This document shows positions 21,299 to 33,123 of a stretch of 43,541 bases of DNA, in pieces. Numbering within the stretch: the stretch's first letter is position 1; the number at the start of each line of letters is the position of its first letter. Both the position numbers and the translations under genes were made by a program. The notes beneath the pieces were generated by a model. It saw only the letters and a program-made list of their open reading frames with translations, was not told the DNA's origin and ran no database searches. Source of the DNA: Actinomortierella ambigua (Eukaryota > Mortierellomycota > Mortierellomycetes > Mortierellales > Mortierellaceae); the NCBI GenBank assembly GCA_016098155.1, contig JAAAJB010000289.1:1-43541 (forward strand), read 5' to 3'.

Positions 21299-21366
21299 AT
21301 GTGGTGCGTGTGTGCGTGTGCGTGTATGTGTGTGTGTATGTGGGTGTGTGTGTGTGTGTGTGTGTG
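21299..21366. repeat. TG-rich microsatellite
   Basis: Interrupted (TG)n tract with GTGCG and TATG variants, ending in about ten uninterrupted TG units. Such tracts are expected to vary in length between strains. Confidence 0.85.
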
Positions 21367-21639
21367 AGGAGGGCCTTGTTGGATGAAAGGCAGGGAATGG
21401 GTAGAGGGGCAAGGTGGCGGGACAGGACGAGATGCGTCGAGGCCCACATGAACACCTATTCATACCGTACCTTTGCCCCCCTCCTTCCCAATGTCGTCGC
21501 AATGTCTTGTGCTGACAGAGGCACTGCCAACTAAGACGCGAGCACACATCGTGGTTTCTCCAGCGCTGATATGGGAGAGTCAAAGAATAAGATAGAGGTA
21601 GAGAGGTAATCTATAGAGGTAGAGGGGTAGAGAGATGGA

Positions 21640-21666
21640 GATGGAGAGAGAGACACACAGAGAGGA

Positions 21667-21700
<34 letters not shown>

Positions 21701-21701
21701 C
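21640..21701. repeat. GA-rich microsatellite
   Basis: (GA)n tract with a few A and C interruptions, longest clean run about 20 bases. It produces long low-complexity frames on both strands that are not genes. Confidence 0.85.
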
Positions 21702-23261
21702 GGGAAGAAGCAAACAAAAAGGGACCTGCAGCCCTCGGACCGCCGATCCATGCGCCGGCAACCACCCCTACCCGCGCAGTGTTCAGCAGCCACTCTGTTT
21801 ACTTTGCTTTTTTTTTCTCTTGGCCAAGACTTTGTTAGCTGGTTAGCTAGGGTGGCAACAGCATCGACAACAATCCATGGCTGAACATCAAGAGAGAACA
21901 TGACTTCTGAACGACGCTTCTTGATCCTGTCTCGTCATTGTTTTCATAACACATATGACGGTGAAAGTGAGTACCAAGTATGAATGTCAATGGCGGATTT
22001 TGTTCCTTCCCTGTAAGCGCTCTTTGCGTCTAGAGTCTTTCGGTCGCCGTTTCTTTGTCAGCTCTCCTCCTCTTCTACTCTCTCTCTCTCTATTCTTTCT
22101 ATAAAATATCGGCAGTTAGTCTTTTCGATGCAAGATCAAGTCAAACTTTTGTTACTCTCTTCCTGCTTCTTCTTTGCTCTCCCTGTCTTCTTCCCAATGT
22201 GCGCATTCCCTTTCCTTCATCTCTCATGCAGCATGCTACTGCTATTTCTTTTCTCTCGAGTCGTCCACTTTGTCCTCCTCCTTTCCCCTAGCTCCCACAT
22301 CGACCAGCATAACTGCGATGAGCGTGACGGACGGACGAGCCGCCACACATCGGCCTGTTTTTTTTTTGTCCCTCGGTTATCAAGACTACCCCCAAGCTTT
22401 GCCCCTCTGAACACAATGCTTGAGGGAAGATGGGCGAGCCCTCATCGTTTCGTTCGGGCTGCGCGTCCGCTGATCCGTCATCTTATGCAGCTCGACCGGC
22501 AGACTCGCCAACGTTTGTTGCTTTGTGCCCCTCAGACAACAGTTTTGCGAAGCAATCCTCCAAGGAACAAAGGTCACTTGCTGTCAATATGCATTGAAGG
22601 GCTTTCTTTGATAGCGGGAGTGCAAATTCCCTGCTTTCCCTATGACGAGTGGTGGATGCCAAAGAAGGGGCTGAGGAGACAGAGGAAGGGGAAGAAAAAA
22701 AAGGGTGCATATGTGTCGAGTGCCACCAATGCTATTTTAAGGTACGAAGTTTTACACATGTTCTGTGGCGATGCTGACTCCAAGACGAGTCGAGGGATGA
22801 AATTACATTGCGTGCTGTACAACACTGCCCTACAATGCCTGCTGCTCCTGAGAACATTTGTCTGAGCTTTGACGCGTCCAGCAAGCAACTCCAACAAACA
22901 GGTATCTCACTACGCGTGGTATCTACCCTGTTGCATATTGCCTATCCTCCGCACTATTGAAAAATTCGGGACTCTTTCAATATAGTCGCCGATCCTCGCC
23001 TGTATCACGGATGCCGTATCATGCGTGAAGACCCTGCTCCTTCAGCTGATGGAGAACCCCCCCCCCAACGACCCCTCCTATTCTTCAGTCTTTTGACGCC
23101 ATTTGGCCATACACTCCATGTTGGAGTGGTGCCTACTCTCATACACTTTATCAAGGAAACATGAGCTTGCCCCCTTCGGATGAGTATATACACTTTAATG
23201 GTCCTATTAAGCTCTGATAGAGCTAACGACGGGAAAAAAAAACAGGAGGGAGTACAAACTC

Positions 23262-25943
23262 TCAGTTGCTAAAGAGGGCCTTCGAGGCCTGGCCGTCCCC
23301 TCGACCGTCCTCGTCATCTTCCTCCTCTGTGGAGGATGGATCTTCAAAGGTACTGCTGTATGCAACATTTCGCAGCGGGCTACCACGGCTGGTATATGAG
23401 GAAGGAGAAGGAGTTGTTGACTTTGGTGACCGGTAGCCCGAGGGACTTGTCGATCGTGGTGTTAGTGCAGATGGGGAAGTCGACACGGCAAGATTGGCTG
23501 GCGGCGACTCTGTCCGATGAGGCGATCTTCCTCCCCTTGAGGCCGATCTGCTCATGCGAGGTGACGTGGATGACGACACGGGCGATGAGCCTTTTGTATT
23601 TGAAGACAGTGAGCCGCTCTTGGTCTTCCTTTGTTCGTTCTCGTTAAAGTCAACCTCGTTGAAGTCAGTCTCATCGTCAAGAACATAGATCGTGGTGGAA
23701 TCCGCGATACCATCCTCGCCATCGCTATCCTTGCCCTTGTGAGCAGATGAAGAGGACTGCTCAGACCTAGTCGCAGTTGCTCCATCTGTATGCTCCGCTT
23801 CATCAATATCCACCATCGCCAACCCTACATAGTCACCACCTCCGGGTCGACCCGACCCATTTCGTGCACTCCGTGTGGATGGTCCCGATGACACACGAGT
23901 CGAACGCCCGCCGCGGAACAGCCCTGGAATAGGGGACTCGACACCTGCCTCTTCATCCTCAAAGATAGCGCCAGTCAACACGGCCTCGTCATAGGCCACC
24001 TTCCATGCGAGATAGAGAAGGCGCAAAAGAACGATCAAGAATGGCCCGTTGTACAGACAAATATCGACAAGGATCTCGAGAGGGATGAGGATCTTTGCAT
24101 TCTCGCGATGCACATCGCAGAGCTCCAGAAGCAGGTAGTTCACCGGAACATACAAGATACATAGGTGCCACTTTTGTCATTAAAGTGAAGACGCAAGAGA
24201 CAGTAGTGGAGGAGGGAAAGGGACATCAGAGCTGAGTTAGTAGTTGGTCTCCTACTCGTAGCATCCTGGTGAAAGAATGACATAGTCCACAATACCAAAG
24301 AAGTGGTCGTACCTTGAATGCCCACAGGTCTCGTGGAAACTTTCCGAATAGGACAACGCCACTCTGTGCAGGACGCGTTACCACGTGGAACAAGAAAATC
24401 ATACCGATTGCATACCAAATCTGGCTCGTCATCCAACGAATAGCTCCCGACGCCCGATCATAGAAGGGTAGGGGCTCCTGCCATCCTCTCAACATGTAGA
24501 GGACGTTGGAGATAAGCGTCAAGACTGTTGCCGTGACACAGACGGCTCCCATGATGGTGTAGTTTTTGGCTACAGGAGCTGGCAAAAGTGCTGTAAAATC
24601 AAGGACGATAGAGAAATGCATTGTAGATCACGAATGTCATGATAGAAGGTTAATGGCGGGACACGAAAAAAAAATAGATACGTGGGTGCTCTGGGTGTGC
24701 TCTCCAAGACACTGTGCCAAAAATCGCTCATATCGAGTCCCCTGTCAAGCCAAAGAACCACATTTGCCCCTTCGTTGAATTGGCTGTACCCCATATGCCT
24801 CAGCCAGCCTTGCTCGTCTGTGATCCGTGTATTAATTTCCCAGTAGCATTGTACCTTTGGCAATTGATTCTTGGGTTATGTGCAGCCGAGCACTATTTGA
24901 TAAAAGATAAACTATCAACAGGTTAAAACAGTGTAGACGTTGGTCAGGCGACAACATGTGCAATTATGCTCCTCCACCCCTCGGCAAAGTGCTGTTCAAC
25001 CAGTCCTGCAGGGGGTGGGCAACTGAGGGGGAAGAAGGACGAGCAAAAAAAGTTTCGACGGGTGGAAGGAGGTGGGGTATGAGAGTGGGAGGGTGTGCGA
25101 AAGAGGGCATAAGCAGAACGAGACAGCCGCGCTCTGTTCAAACAGCTGGGGTGAACTGGAATGCCATCAAGACTATCAAACTGAACACACTTGCCTCTTC
25201 CTTCGACAGTAGATAAATACAGCGATCATAACCAAGATGTCGAATATCGGCCCTAGGAACGCCGAGAGCTTCAAGTACGAGTCAGAAGGAAGAGATGAAA
25301 TGAAAGAAAAGAAAAGAAACAAGTTGGTATTAGAGCAAACATGGTAAGCACAAGCGTCTTCGTTCAGACAGAGTGGCTATCCTTTCTGGCTATGATAAGC
25401 CAATCAACTCAGCAGCCGTGTCTGACAAGAGTCCCTGTCATAGTCCTGGTTTCCCCCAGATCAATCGACAACGGAAAGCAGTTGACTGTGTCGCTCTTGC
25501 ATCATCCATCTTTGGGCCATAATCGTGCTATGGACAAAAACCACCTTCACCAGCTCAAAGGACCTATTGACAGGTTGAGCCAAGTCAAACTTACAATGCA
25601 CCCTAAGCAAGTGTTTCGAGTAAAAATATCTTTCGGTCAGACTTTTGTTACTTCTACATGGAGGGAAGAGAGGTAGCGACGACAGAGTGGAGCAGGCATG
25701 TCTGCTCAATGTGAACCAACAAGGAGCGTCACCCGACTTACAGATAATGTAACCAAGAATCTCCAAGCGGCCCATGCGCATGCGTAGTAGAACCTGGTTC
25801 TCCATAACCAGGATGCCGATGCCTAGCATGGTGCTGGTGAGGCTGACATAGCTCCGCCAGTCATCAAAGTAGGGCTTCAGGATGGTGATGACAGCATGAA
25901 TATGCTGGGACCAGTCATCGTAGGGCGAGTCAATGTTCTCCAT
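23262..25943 (-). CDS. Multi-pass membrane protein with Ser-rich C-terminal tail, function unknown
   Basis: Minus-strand gene with at least five exons: 25742-25943, 25191-25252, about 24682-24869, about 24313-24569 (or to 24590) and 23262-24170. Exons 1-2 and 4-5 join in phase across consensus sites. Helix candidates are SLTSTMLGIGILVMENQVLL, IIWPIFDILVMIAVFIYC, TIMGAVCVTATVLTLISNVL, QIWYAIGMIFLFHVV, LCILYVPVNYLLLEL and YNGPFLIVLLRLLYLAWKV. The C-terminal roughly 200 residues are acidic, then Ser/Pro-rich. The EILVDICLYNGPFLIVLLRL segment resembles the end of TMEM26-like proteins, but that is only an impression. The exon 3 to 4 join is unresolved: the best donor (GTATCT at 24681) leaves two bases while exon 4 needs one. 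Exon 3 may be wrong, or a weak donor such as GTGTCT is used. Confidence 0.6.
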
Positions 25944-26547
25944 TGGGAGAAATCAAGATGGCAGGTGTCTGTGGTCCGGATGAACTGTTAATGCTTGGTG
26001 AAACAGGTTAGCCGATAGAAGCAATGGGTCACCAGGAGAGGGAGGGTGAAAGAGGGACCGAAGGAGTGGGTAGGTGCGTGAGTGAGCGAAGAAGTGAGAA
26101 GGTAGGATGGGGAGGGAAGAGGAGGAGAGGGGTGCGAGGTGAAGGGGAATGGAGGGGGGGTATACAGTACAGGGAAGGAGAAATGTAGATGGGAAGGAGG
26201 AAAAGAAGCTTGGCAAGGACAGCCAACAAACAGGCTTGACTGAAAATGTATGGCGGAAGGGCGGACACAAGATTGGCCTTTATGATCCCAGCCGAAGATT
26301 GCCACCAAAACCAGCAACTGTTCCACCATCGCCCCCTCAAGCCCTAAAAGTGAGCGAGACACAGAGCCATGCATGCAACAATCTAACACATACTACAAAA
26401 CTGCCGTGCGAAAGAGGAGAGAGAGTGAGAATGGAGAGAGACAGATAGAGAGAGACAGAGAGAGTGTAACCAAAGTGCCCCAATCAGGGCCAGAGTGGGA
26501 TGAGGTCTTTGTTCTATCATTCATTTTATGTCTATCCAATTCCTACT
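25944..26547. other. Intergenic region between two minus-strand genes
   Basis: 5' region of the membrane-protein gene and 3' region of the DUF2039 gene. GA-rich on + near 26,040-26,160 and 26,410-26,465 (CT-rich on the coding strand). No gene seen. Confidence 0.5.
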
Positions 26548-27344
26548 CTACTTGTCGCTCTCACCCTCGTCATCCTCGTCGTCGTCATCCTCCTCATCAT
26601 CATCCTCCTCATCGTCCTCGCCCTCTTTATCGTCGTCCTCTTCGCTGTCAAAGTCAGAGTCGTCGTCAAAATCACTGTCAGACCGTGTGCCCATGGCTTC
26701 GACGTGTTTCCGCAAGGCTTCAACCTCCTCCTCTAGGTTCTCCTCAGCACCCTCTTCGGCAGACTCTTTCCGCTTGCGTTCGAGCTTGCGCAGGTATGCT
26801 CTCCTCTGTCGCTCATTCATGCCGGACAACAGCCGATCAAACTCGACCTGCTCCTTCACCAGCTCCTTCTGGCTCTTAATGTTGGTTGGCACAATCTCCC
26901 GAGACTCTAGGCACTTGGCGCACACATTCTTCTCGCCTGCACAGTTGTTGCACATGACGTGGTAGGCCTCCTTGATCGCCTTTTGATCGCAGTTTACACT
27001 ATTATCATTAGCGTGCATAGGATGGACGTTAGAATGATTGTTCTGATCAACCTACATCACCAAGTGTGCTCAGTCCGAAGAAGGAGAAACAGGGATAAGT
27101 GGCAGAAGATCACTCACCACTTTCGTGCCGTCGTCAAGGGCTTGTACTTTCTAAACTTTTTCCGCCACTCAATGACATCGACACACTTTGAACACAGCCC
27201 GCCGATGGGCATGGCCGCAATCTGCTTGGTGATCCTAGAGCCCTTGTTGGCATGGAACGCAAAGGTGTTCTTGTAGGTCTGTCCTTGCTTTCTATTGTTG
27301 CCTTTACGACTCGACACCTTCTTGCTTTCATAGACTCCTGACAT
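26548..27344 (-). CDS. DUF2039 (C9orf85-like) zinc-binding protein
   Basis: Two exons: 27118-27344 and 26548-26998, 678 bases, 225 residues; the intron has a GTGAGT donor. Recognised by the N-terminal KNTFAFHANKG and GGLCSKCVDVIEWRKKFRKY, KPLTTARKC, and AYHVMCNNCAGEKNVCAKC, which match the conserved plan of the C9orf85/DUF2039 family. Four CxxC pairs (51/54, 76/79, 92/95, 102/105) can bind two zinc ions; the splice junction falls inside the second pair (Cys76). The family is widespread in eukaryotes and its function is not established. Residues 120-170 are a charged helix (NERQRRAYLRKLERKRKE). The last roughly 50 residues are almost entirely Asp/Glu/Ser, an acidic tail common in nucleolar or histone-binding proteins. 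Confidence 0.88.
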
Positions 27345-29149
27345 GGTGGATATGCTTTTAAAAAAAAAAAGTGGTATTGACGGCCGAATCTAGGGCTGAT
27401 GTTGGATGAATGCGAATGAATGAGAGAGGTTGATGGTCGATCAATGCAAACCCTGACCCTGTACAGCAGTTGCACTCGACTGGCCGCAGTGTCAAGCTTG
27501 ATCACATTTTTTCTCGGTGGCTTGGCCTGTTTGTCTTTGGGAGACCGCATCCAATTGTCAAATTCCAGGGACAAGCGATACTGACACTGCCGCCCGCCGC
27601 TCTGCTACCTGCTGTTTAGAACCTCAAAGGGCAAGAGCACATGAAATCAGCAATGGATCCCCGTCAAAGAAAATCGCTTGGTCGAGTTCGCTGTAAACTA
27701 TAGACGAAAGAAATGGCGTGTCTTCCAGGTTGGTTTTTCGTCAGACCACAGGTGGGAACTGAAAAAAAAAAATCCATCCAGTTCATCGCTCGATCGGATA
27801 GGTACGACGATGGTCTGGGTGAGTACACAAGAAGGTAAACCTTGCAAATGGTTACTCTGCGTTGGTTGGATTGATGGTCACCACAATTAGACAGGGAGGG
27901 ACTTCTCAGCGCAGCGTTTGTGAAAATAGGTGGTGCCACGGACAATTGGAACAAAAAGAGAAATAGACTTTGTATTGACCCCGGTCTGTGCGTGCTCCAT
28001 CGGAGAAAACCAGATCCAACGGCCGACCCTCTCACGCAAAAACTCTTTGGTACGCAGGTGTCTCCGAGTAACCTCATCCCAGCTCACGAATCTCGCTAAA
28101 CTACAAGAGAGAGAGAGAAGAGAGAGAGAAAGACAAGAAAATAAGAGTAAGAGGGAAAAAAAAGTGGACATTGCAAGGGCAGTTGGGTGTGTTCTCCAAC
28201 CGGCGATCAACCCCTTGTCCCTTTTTTTTATCACTTCTCTTTCTACCTGATCTGTCTGGACTGTGAACATGCATGATTTCCCTCTCTCCTGGTTCCAAGG
28301 GCCGATGCTGTTTCTCTTGCCTTTGCCGTGGTCATCCCTCTATCTTTGTCTCTCTTTTCTTTTTTTTTTTTTTTTTGCCTTCGAGGAGAAGACACGCCGG
28401 TGATACTTGGGTCTTCTAGTGCTCACCAAGTTGGAGCCATCAGTTTGTATCCTCCTCCTTGCTTAAATGCTCCCTCCATCCCCCGCGTCTTCCCAATCCC
28501 TTCTTGTAACAGCGTCGGTTACTAACACGCAAGAAGGACGGGAACCAGGCCTTGGGACAGAAAAAAAAATACGAAAATAGGGAGACAGGTGCCTTGGGTC
28601 TGAGCCTTGTAACAAGGGAAGGCAGGCAAGGAACCAAAGAAAACAGCACATCAGAGACAACAGAGTGCGAGAGCAGGTGTTGGAAAAATAGAGAGAGCTG
28701 TTTACACATGCCGCTGCTGCTCCTCTCTTCCTATATTGAGCGATGCGCGCCTCTCCAGCGGGAAACCTCCAAGGACGGACGAAAAAAAAAAAAATGAGTA
28801 TTTGGTGCTCCTCGCGCCCGCCCCGCCGTTTTCCTTTCTCTTTCTCCCTCTCTCTTCGCCATCATCATTTGCATTTCCTCGTCACTTTCATCCATCTCTT
28901 CCTCCCTTGCCTCCTCATTCCCCCCCCCCACCACCACCAAACACACGCCTTCCCGCTGCTCCCGCGCCTCTGCCTGTCTTTGACGCCCCTTACCCACGGC
29001 CCTGCCTGCCTGTCCCTCTCCCCCTTCGCGACAACTCAGCCCACCACCCACCCACCCACCTATTGCACCTCTGACAGCAACTTGCTTCAGAACGCAAAGC
29101 TCCTTCTACCCATTTACCACCTTTCACTTTCGCAACACAGCATCCAGCA
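27345..29149. other. Divergent promoter region between DUF2039 and septin genes
   Basis: 1.8 kb separating two divergently transcribed genes, so it holds both promoters. It is marked by T-runs (28,355-28,378), GA stretches (28,105-28,130) and, before the septin start, a long CT/CCACC-rich leader (28,815-29,140). Several 60-137-codon frames here are low-complexity or lack any family feature. No RNA gene seen. Confidence 0.5.
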
Positions 29150-31997
29150 ATGTCCACGGAAGTCGGTAAGTGCATGCATCATTCAGTTGGTTGCATGGAG
29201 TTGCCTATGCTTTGGCCTCCTCCACACCCACACACATACGTACTCCGTGATGCCCAAGTAAGCTTTATTAGTCTAACATAGTCTTCCTTCGCGACGTGCC
29301 CTTGCGCATTCATTGCTTCTTTACACAGCTACTCCTCCTTCATCCAAGGCAAGTTGACTGGTTATATGCTGTTCAAGTAGTCGTCAACGCATGTTACCCC
29401 CATTCTCGCGGGGTGCGACTGTGCTCTCCTTAATTTCATCACTGCCAGTGGCCAGTTGAAGTTTGTGTTCCACCGTAATTTATCTCTGATGAACAGACCA
29501 TGTTGGTCAGTTGAAGGGGAAGGAGGGGGGGGGAGCAAGCCAATCCCTTCCTCCTTCTCCATTTTTTTTGCTTGTTCAGAAGTGGGCCTGGGTGGTGCAC
29601 CAACAATGTCGCATCCCATGCTAAAGGCAAAAAAAAAGGACTCTCAAACTCTTTCCCCTTGTTTGCACTATTGCACAATGAACCGAGGACGAGCAGGGGT
29701 CAGGAGCAACTTCCTCTTTGACCATGCTATTGAGACAAACAATGCTAGCGAAGACGAAAAGAGAAGGGAAACCCAGTGGCTCTGGAATGTTTGCACATCA
29801 CAACAACACCACACCACACCACACCGCCTCAGGAGTAACTTCAGTGACCACAAACCCTTGTTCATACTTTTACTAACCCTACCGCTCCGCACCCAAAAAC
29901 ACGAAACAGCCCACTGGCCCAATCCGCAAGAAGCTGCAGGGATATGTCGGCTTTGCCAATCTCCCAAACCAGGTCCACCGCAAGTCGGTGAAGAAGGGCT
30001 TCAACTTTACTGTCATGGTTGTTGGTAAGTCGCTTGTTCTCTAGCCACCCCCTTTCCTTCCGCTGTTTACCGCACTGTACTTTGTACTGTACTGGCTGAC
30101 GTGCATTAAGATGCATGGTACTTTGTTTTCAGTGTGGAGCGATGAGCTGTCGGGCTCGTTGGCCTTCATACCCCAGGCTAAGAGTCAGCCGATCGATTTG
30201 GGTGAACAGTAGGAGCAAACAAAAAACCTCTTGCCCTCCCCTCAGACTTGGGGTGACCCAACACCTGCCTCATGAGCTGGGCGTGCGATCAGAGCACCTC
30301 GACAATATGAATTAAACATTTGTGGTGAAGGGAGAGATGGGGGAAGGGAAGACGTCGCTGTTCGATTGAGCCGTTGGCTCACGAAAATCTTTGCACACTA
30401 CACATAATCCCGATGGGGTCAAAGTTGAGCAGCTGTCTAGGCTTATGCTAACCAGAATGGCCCTCTCCCCCTCTTTCACCTCCTATCCTTGCTTGGTTCC
30501 TCCTCCTTCTCGCTGGCCTTTGCTTTGTAAACAGGTGAATCGGGATTGGGCAAGTCGACTTTGGTCAACACTCTGTTCAACGCACCCCTCTACCCACCCA
30601 AGGAGCATGTGCCCCTGACGGAGGATAGCCCCAAGACTGTCAATATCCAGGTGCTCAGCACAGACATTGAGGAGAATGGCGTGCGCTTGCGATTGAACGT
30701 TGTCGACACCCCTGGTTTTGGTGACTTTATCAACAACGAAGAGAGGTAAATCAACGCTTTAAAAAGAAAATCCCAATGTAACCGTCACCTTGCATGGCTC
30801 CTGAACCGCTTGCTAAATCAATCACCCGCTGTCTATCTCTGGCTTAGCTGGAAGCCAATTCTGGACACCATCGAGTGCCGGTTCGACGCCTACCTTGAGC
30901 AAGAGAACCGTGTGAATCGCAGCAAGATTCAAGACCTGCGTGTCAACGCTTGCATCTACTTCATTGCTCCTACGGGCCACTCGCTGAAGGCTTTGGATGT
31001 TGAGTTTATGAAGAAGCTGCACAACAAGGTCAACCTGATCCCCGTCATCGCCAAGTCGGATACCATGACATGCGAAGAAATCGCTGCCTTCAAGGAGCGC
31101 GTATGTATTACGGGAGGACGAATTGCTACCCAAAAAAGGGTACAAATTGTTTGCTTTCCTATCGAGAATGTTCGATAAACTAACCCTTGTCTCCGACCGA
31201 TTGTATTATATAGATTCTGCTCGATATTGCCCATCACGATATCAAGATCTACCATGCTCAGCACTATGACTGCGATGACATTGAGACAATCAACGAGACC
31301 AAAGATGTCATGGTAATACTACGAGAAAAATGAACACTTTTATGATTTGATCTGCTATAAGGGAGAGAGAGAGAGAGAGGACATGCAAACAAAAAAAAAT
31401 GGCTGCTAATTTCTACCCTTCTATGCATTATGTGTACATCCCATCCCACAGAGCAAGATTCCTTTCGCGATCGTCGGATCGGACAAGGGTGTCGATACAT
31501 CCGATGGCCGCGTCGTCCGTGGCCGCAAGTACCCATGGGGTGTGATTGAAGTGGACAACGAAGAGCACTGCGACTTTATCAAGCTGCGCCAGATGCTGAT
31601 CCGCACACACATGGAGGAGCTTCGTGAGTACACCAACGATGTGCACTATGAAAACTACCGCACAGAGAAGCTGCTCGCCATGGGCTACAAGCAGGACCAA
31701 TCCGTCTTCCGCGAGGTTGACCCCATCGCCAAGCTGGCAGAGGAGCGTGCTTTGCACGAGGCCAAGCTGGCCAAGATGGAGCAGGACATGAAGCAGGTCT
31801 TCCAACAGAAGGTCCAAGAGAAGGAGACCAAACTGACACAGTCAGAGGCCGAGCTGTATGCGAAGCACAAGGAGATGAAGGAGTCCCTTGAGAAGCAGCG
31901 CCTTGAGCTCGAGGAGCGCAAGAGGCGGCTTGAAGCTGGCCGCCCCATCACCCCTGAGAAGACCAAGAAGAAGGGCTTCGGATTTGCTGGCAAGTAA
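29150..31997 (+). CDS. CDC3: Septin, Cdc3/AspB group
   Basis: Seven exons: 29150-29165, 29329-29348, 29910-30024, 30535-30745, 30848-31100, 31214-31312 and 31452-31997; 1260 bases, 419 residues. Septins polymerise into filaments at the septum and hyphal base. Residues 17-42 are the polybasic, membrane-binding region ([20 protein letters not shown]). The P-loop is GESGLGKST at 51-59, the G3 motif DTPGFGD at 108-114 and the G4 motif AKSD at 189-192. The septin-unique element includes [17 protein letters not shown] coiled coil (about 325-402) covers the [20 protein letters not shown] region. The GFANLPNQ and QVFQQKV features fit the fungal Cdc3 (AspB) group. Exon 2 is only 20 bases and is followed by a GC donor (GCAAGT). 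Confidence 0.9.
29349..29909 (+). other. GC-AG intron in the septin gene
   Basis: Intron 2 starts GCAAGT and ends ACAG. Without the preceding 20-base exon (29329-29348), exon 1 would join exon 3 out of frame; with it, the reading [20 protein letters not shown] is continuous. GC-AG introns are a known minority class whose donors otherwise match the consensus, as here. Confidence 0.7.
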
Positions 31998-33123
31998 AGA
32001 AGGCTTCCTCAAGTTTTGCTTCCCCCTCCCCCTCCTCCTCCTCCTCTCCTAGCTTTACTCCTTGCACTGCATCTACATAGTTTTTCCTGATTCCCCCCTT
32101 CGCGACTCTGGGATGCAAGTTGTTGCTTGCTCTCTCCTTCCTTCGACAAGTTGACCTACCCACCGCTTTCTTTTTTTAATTGTTGATGAGATAGCGAGCC
32201 TTCTTCTTCAACCACCCATCCTATAATAATATGTTTACCCAGATCCACTCCACCCCTCGTAAAAGTAGGACTTTGTATTGCAGAGTAAGTTGAAGGGGGG
32301 GGATAGGAGAATGTCGCTGGGGGAGAGCAGGGCATTTCGTGCTAGGCCAAGCCACCCACATCAAGTCGGAGTATTGCGATAGGGGAGATAAAAATCTCCA
32401 GCAGCAGATAGTTTGATCTGCCTTTTCATTTTCTAAAAGACAGGTGCGGGGCTGTTTGGATGACGGTTGATACATCCGTTGCTGTCCGTGGGCCATCCAT
32501 CGTCCATCCATCCGCTTCGGGCGTTTACAGGACCAACAAACCTCGGTTATCAGCATCACCATGCGCATTTAGACATTAGACAACACATCGACTTGTTCCA
32601 TTGGCCACCTCTGCAACTTATCACCCACCCATCAGGTCTGCATCAAAGATCGGCCTGTTGATGGAGACCAACCCAAACCCATCTTGACGAACTTGCACCG
32701 TCAAAGAGCAGGCGCTCAACACTTATGGCGGTAACAGGAACAGTAACACGACGTTTCCGTTTTTCAAGGTGTTGAAGAACAGTGCTTTCAGCAAAGGCGC
32801 TGTTCAGGGTCGAGGCGTTCCTTGTGGCTGTCAACAATCTGTAAAGTCGCTCGTTTGCATGGCGAAACGCTGTCGGACCATTCTAGGAGGGCTTCAGCTC
32901 TTTTGGCCTTGTTTGGCCTGCTAGACTTTTTACCCAACCAGCGTTATTATGGAATCCAACACCCTTCATCAACAAAGCAGCCAAACTACAGAAGCTGGAT
33001 GGGCGGGACGGAACGATGGAAGGCTCACTACAACACTGGCACAGCTCGGTGTGCGATGAACCTATGGTCAAGCCTTTGTTGCTGACTTCTTTTTTCCTCT
33101 GTCGGTGAAACCAAATAGACAAC
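31998..33123 (+). other. Septin 3' region and eL15 upstream region
   Basis: 1.1 kb without a supported gene. CT-rich just after the septin stop (32,010-32,055). Near the eL15 start, ACCAAATAG directly precedes ACAACATG and could be the acceptor of a 5'-UTR intron, as often in ribosomal protein genes, but no donor is assigned. I looked for snoRNA C/D boxes and found no convincing pair. Confidence 0.45.

Larger units (their letters stand above)
19972..23261. other. Gene-poor, purine-skewed region with microsatellites
   Basis: 3.3 kb upstream of the PA-RING gene. The + strand is strongly purine-rich from about 20,000 to 20,780 (the gene's own strand is therefore CT-rich, as for its leader). A TG repeat lies at 21,299-21,366 and a GA repeat at 21,640-21,701. 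An open frame of 245 codons at 22,128-22,865 (+) has no recognisable domain, begins with a pyrimidine-driven hydrophobic run and is probably chance. No tRNA or rRNA seen. Confidence 0.5.

Noticed and set aside
21299..21366. TG tract as a telomere-like or CRISPR-like repeat
   Set aside because: Simple dinucleotide repeat without spacers or telomeric unit structure.
20554..21901. Several 70-145-codon frames on both strands around the microsatellites
   Set aside because: Composed of Ser/Leu, His/Thr or Arg/Glu runs that simply read through TG, GA and AG repeats.
22128..22865. 245-codon open frame on + in the gene-poor region
   Set aside because: No recognisable domain; the start is a CT-driven hydrophobic run, the middle is Arg-rich and the frame ends without context. 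Probably chance.
27664..28077. 137-codon frame on - upstream of the septin
   Set aside because: No family features, lies in the divergent promoter region and has no supporting splice or leader context.
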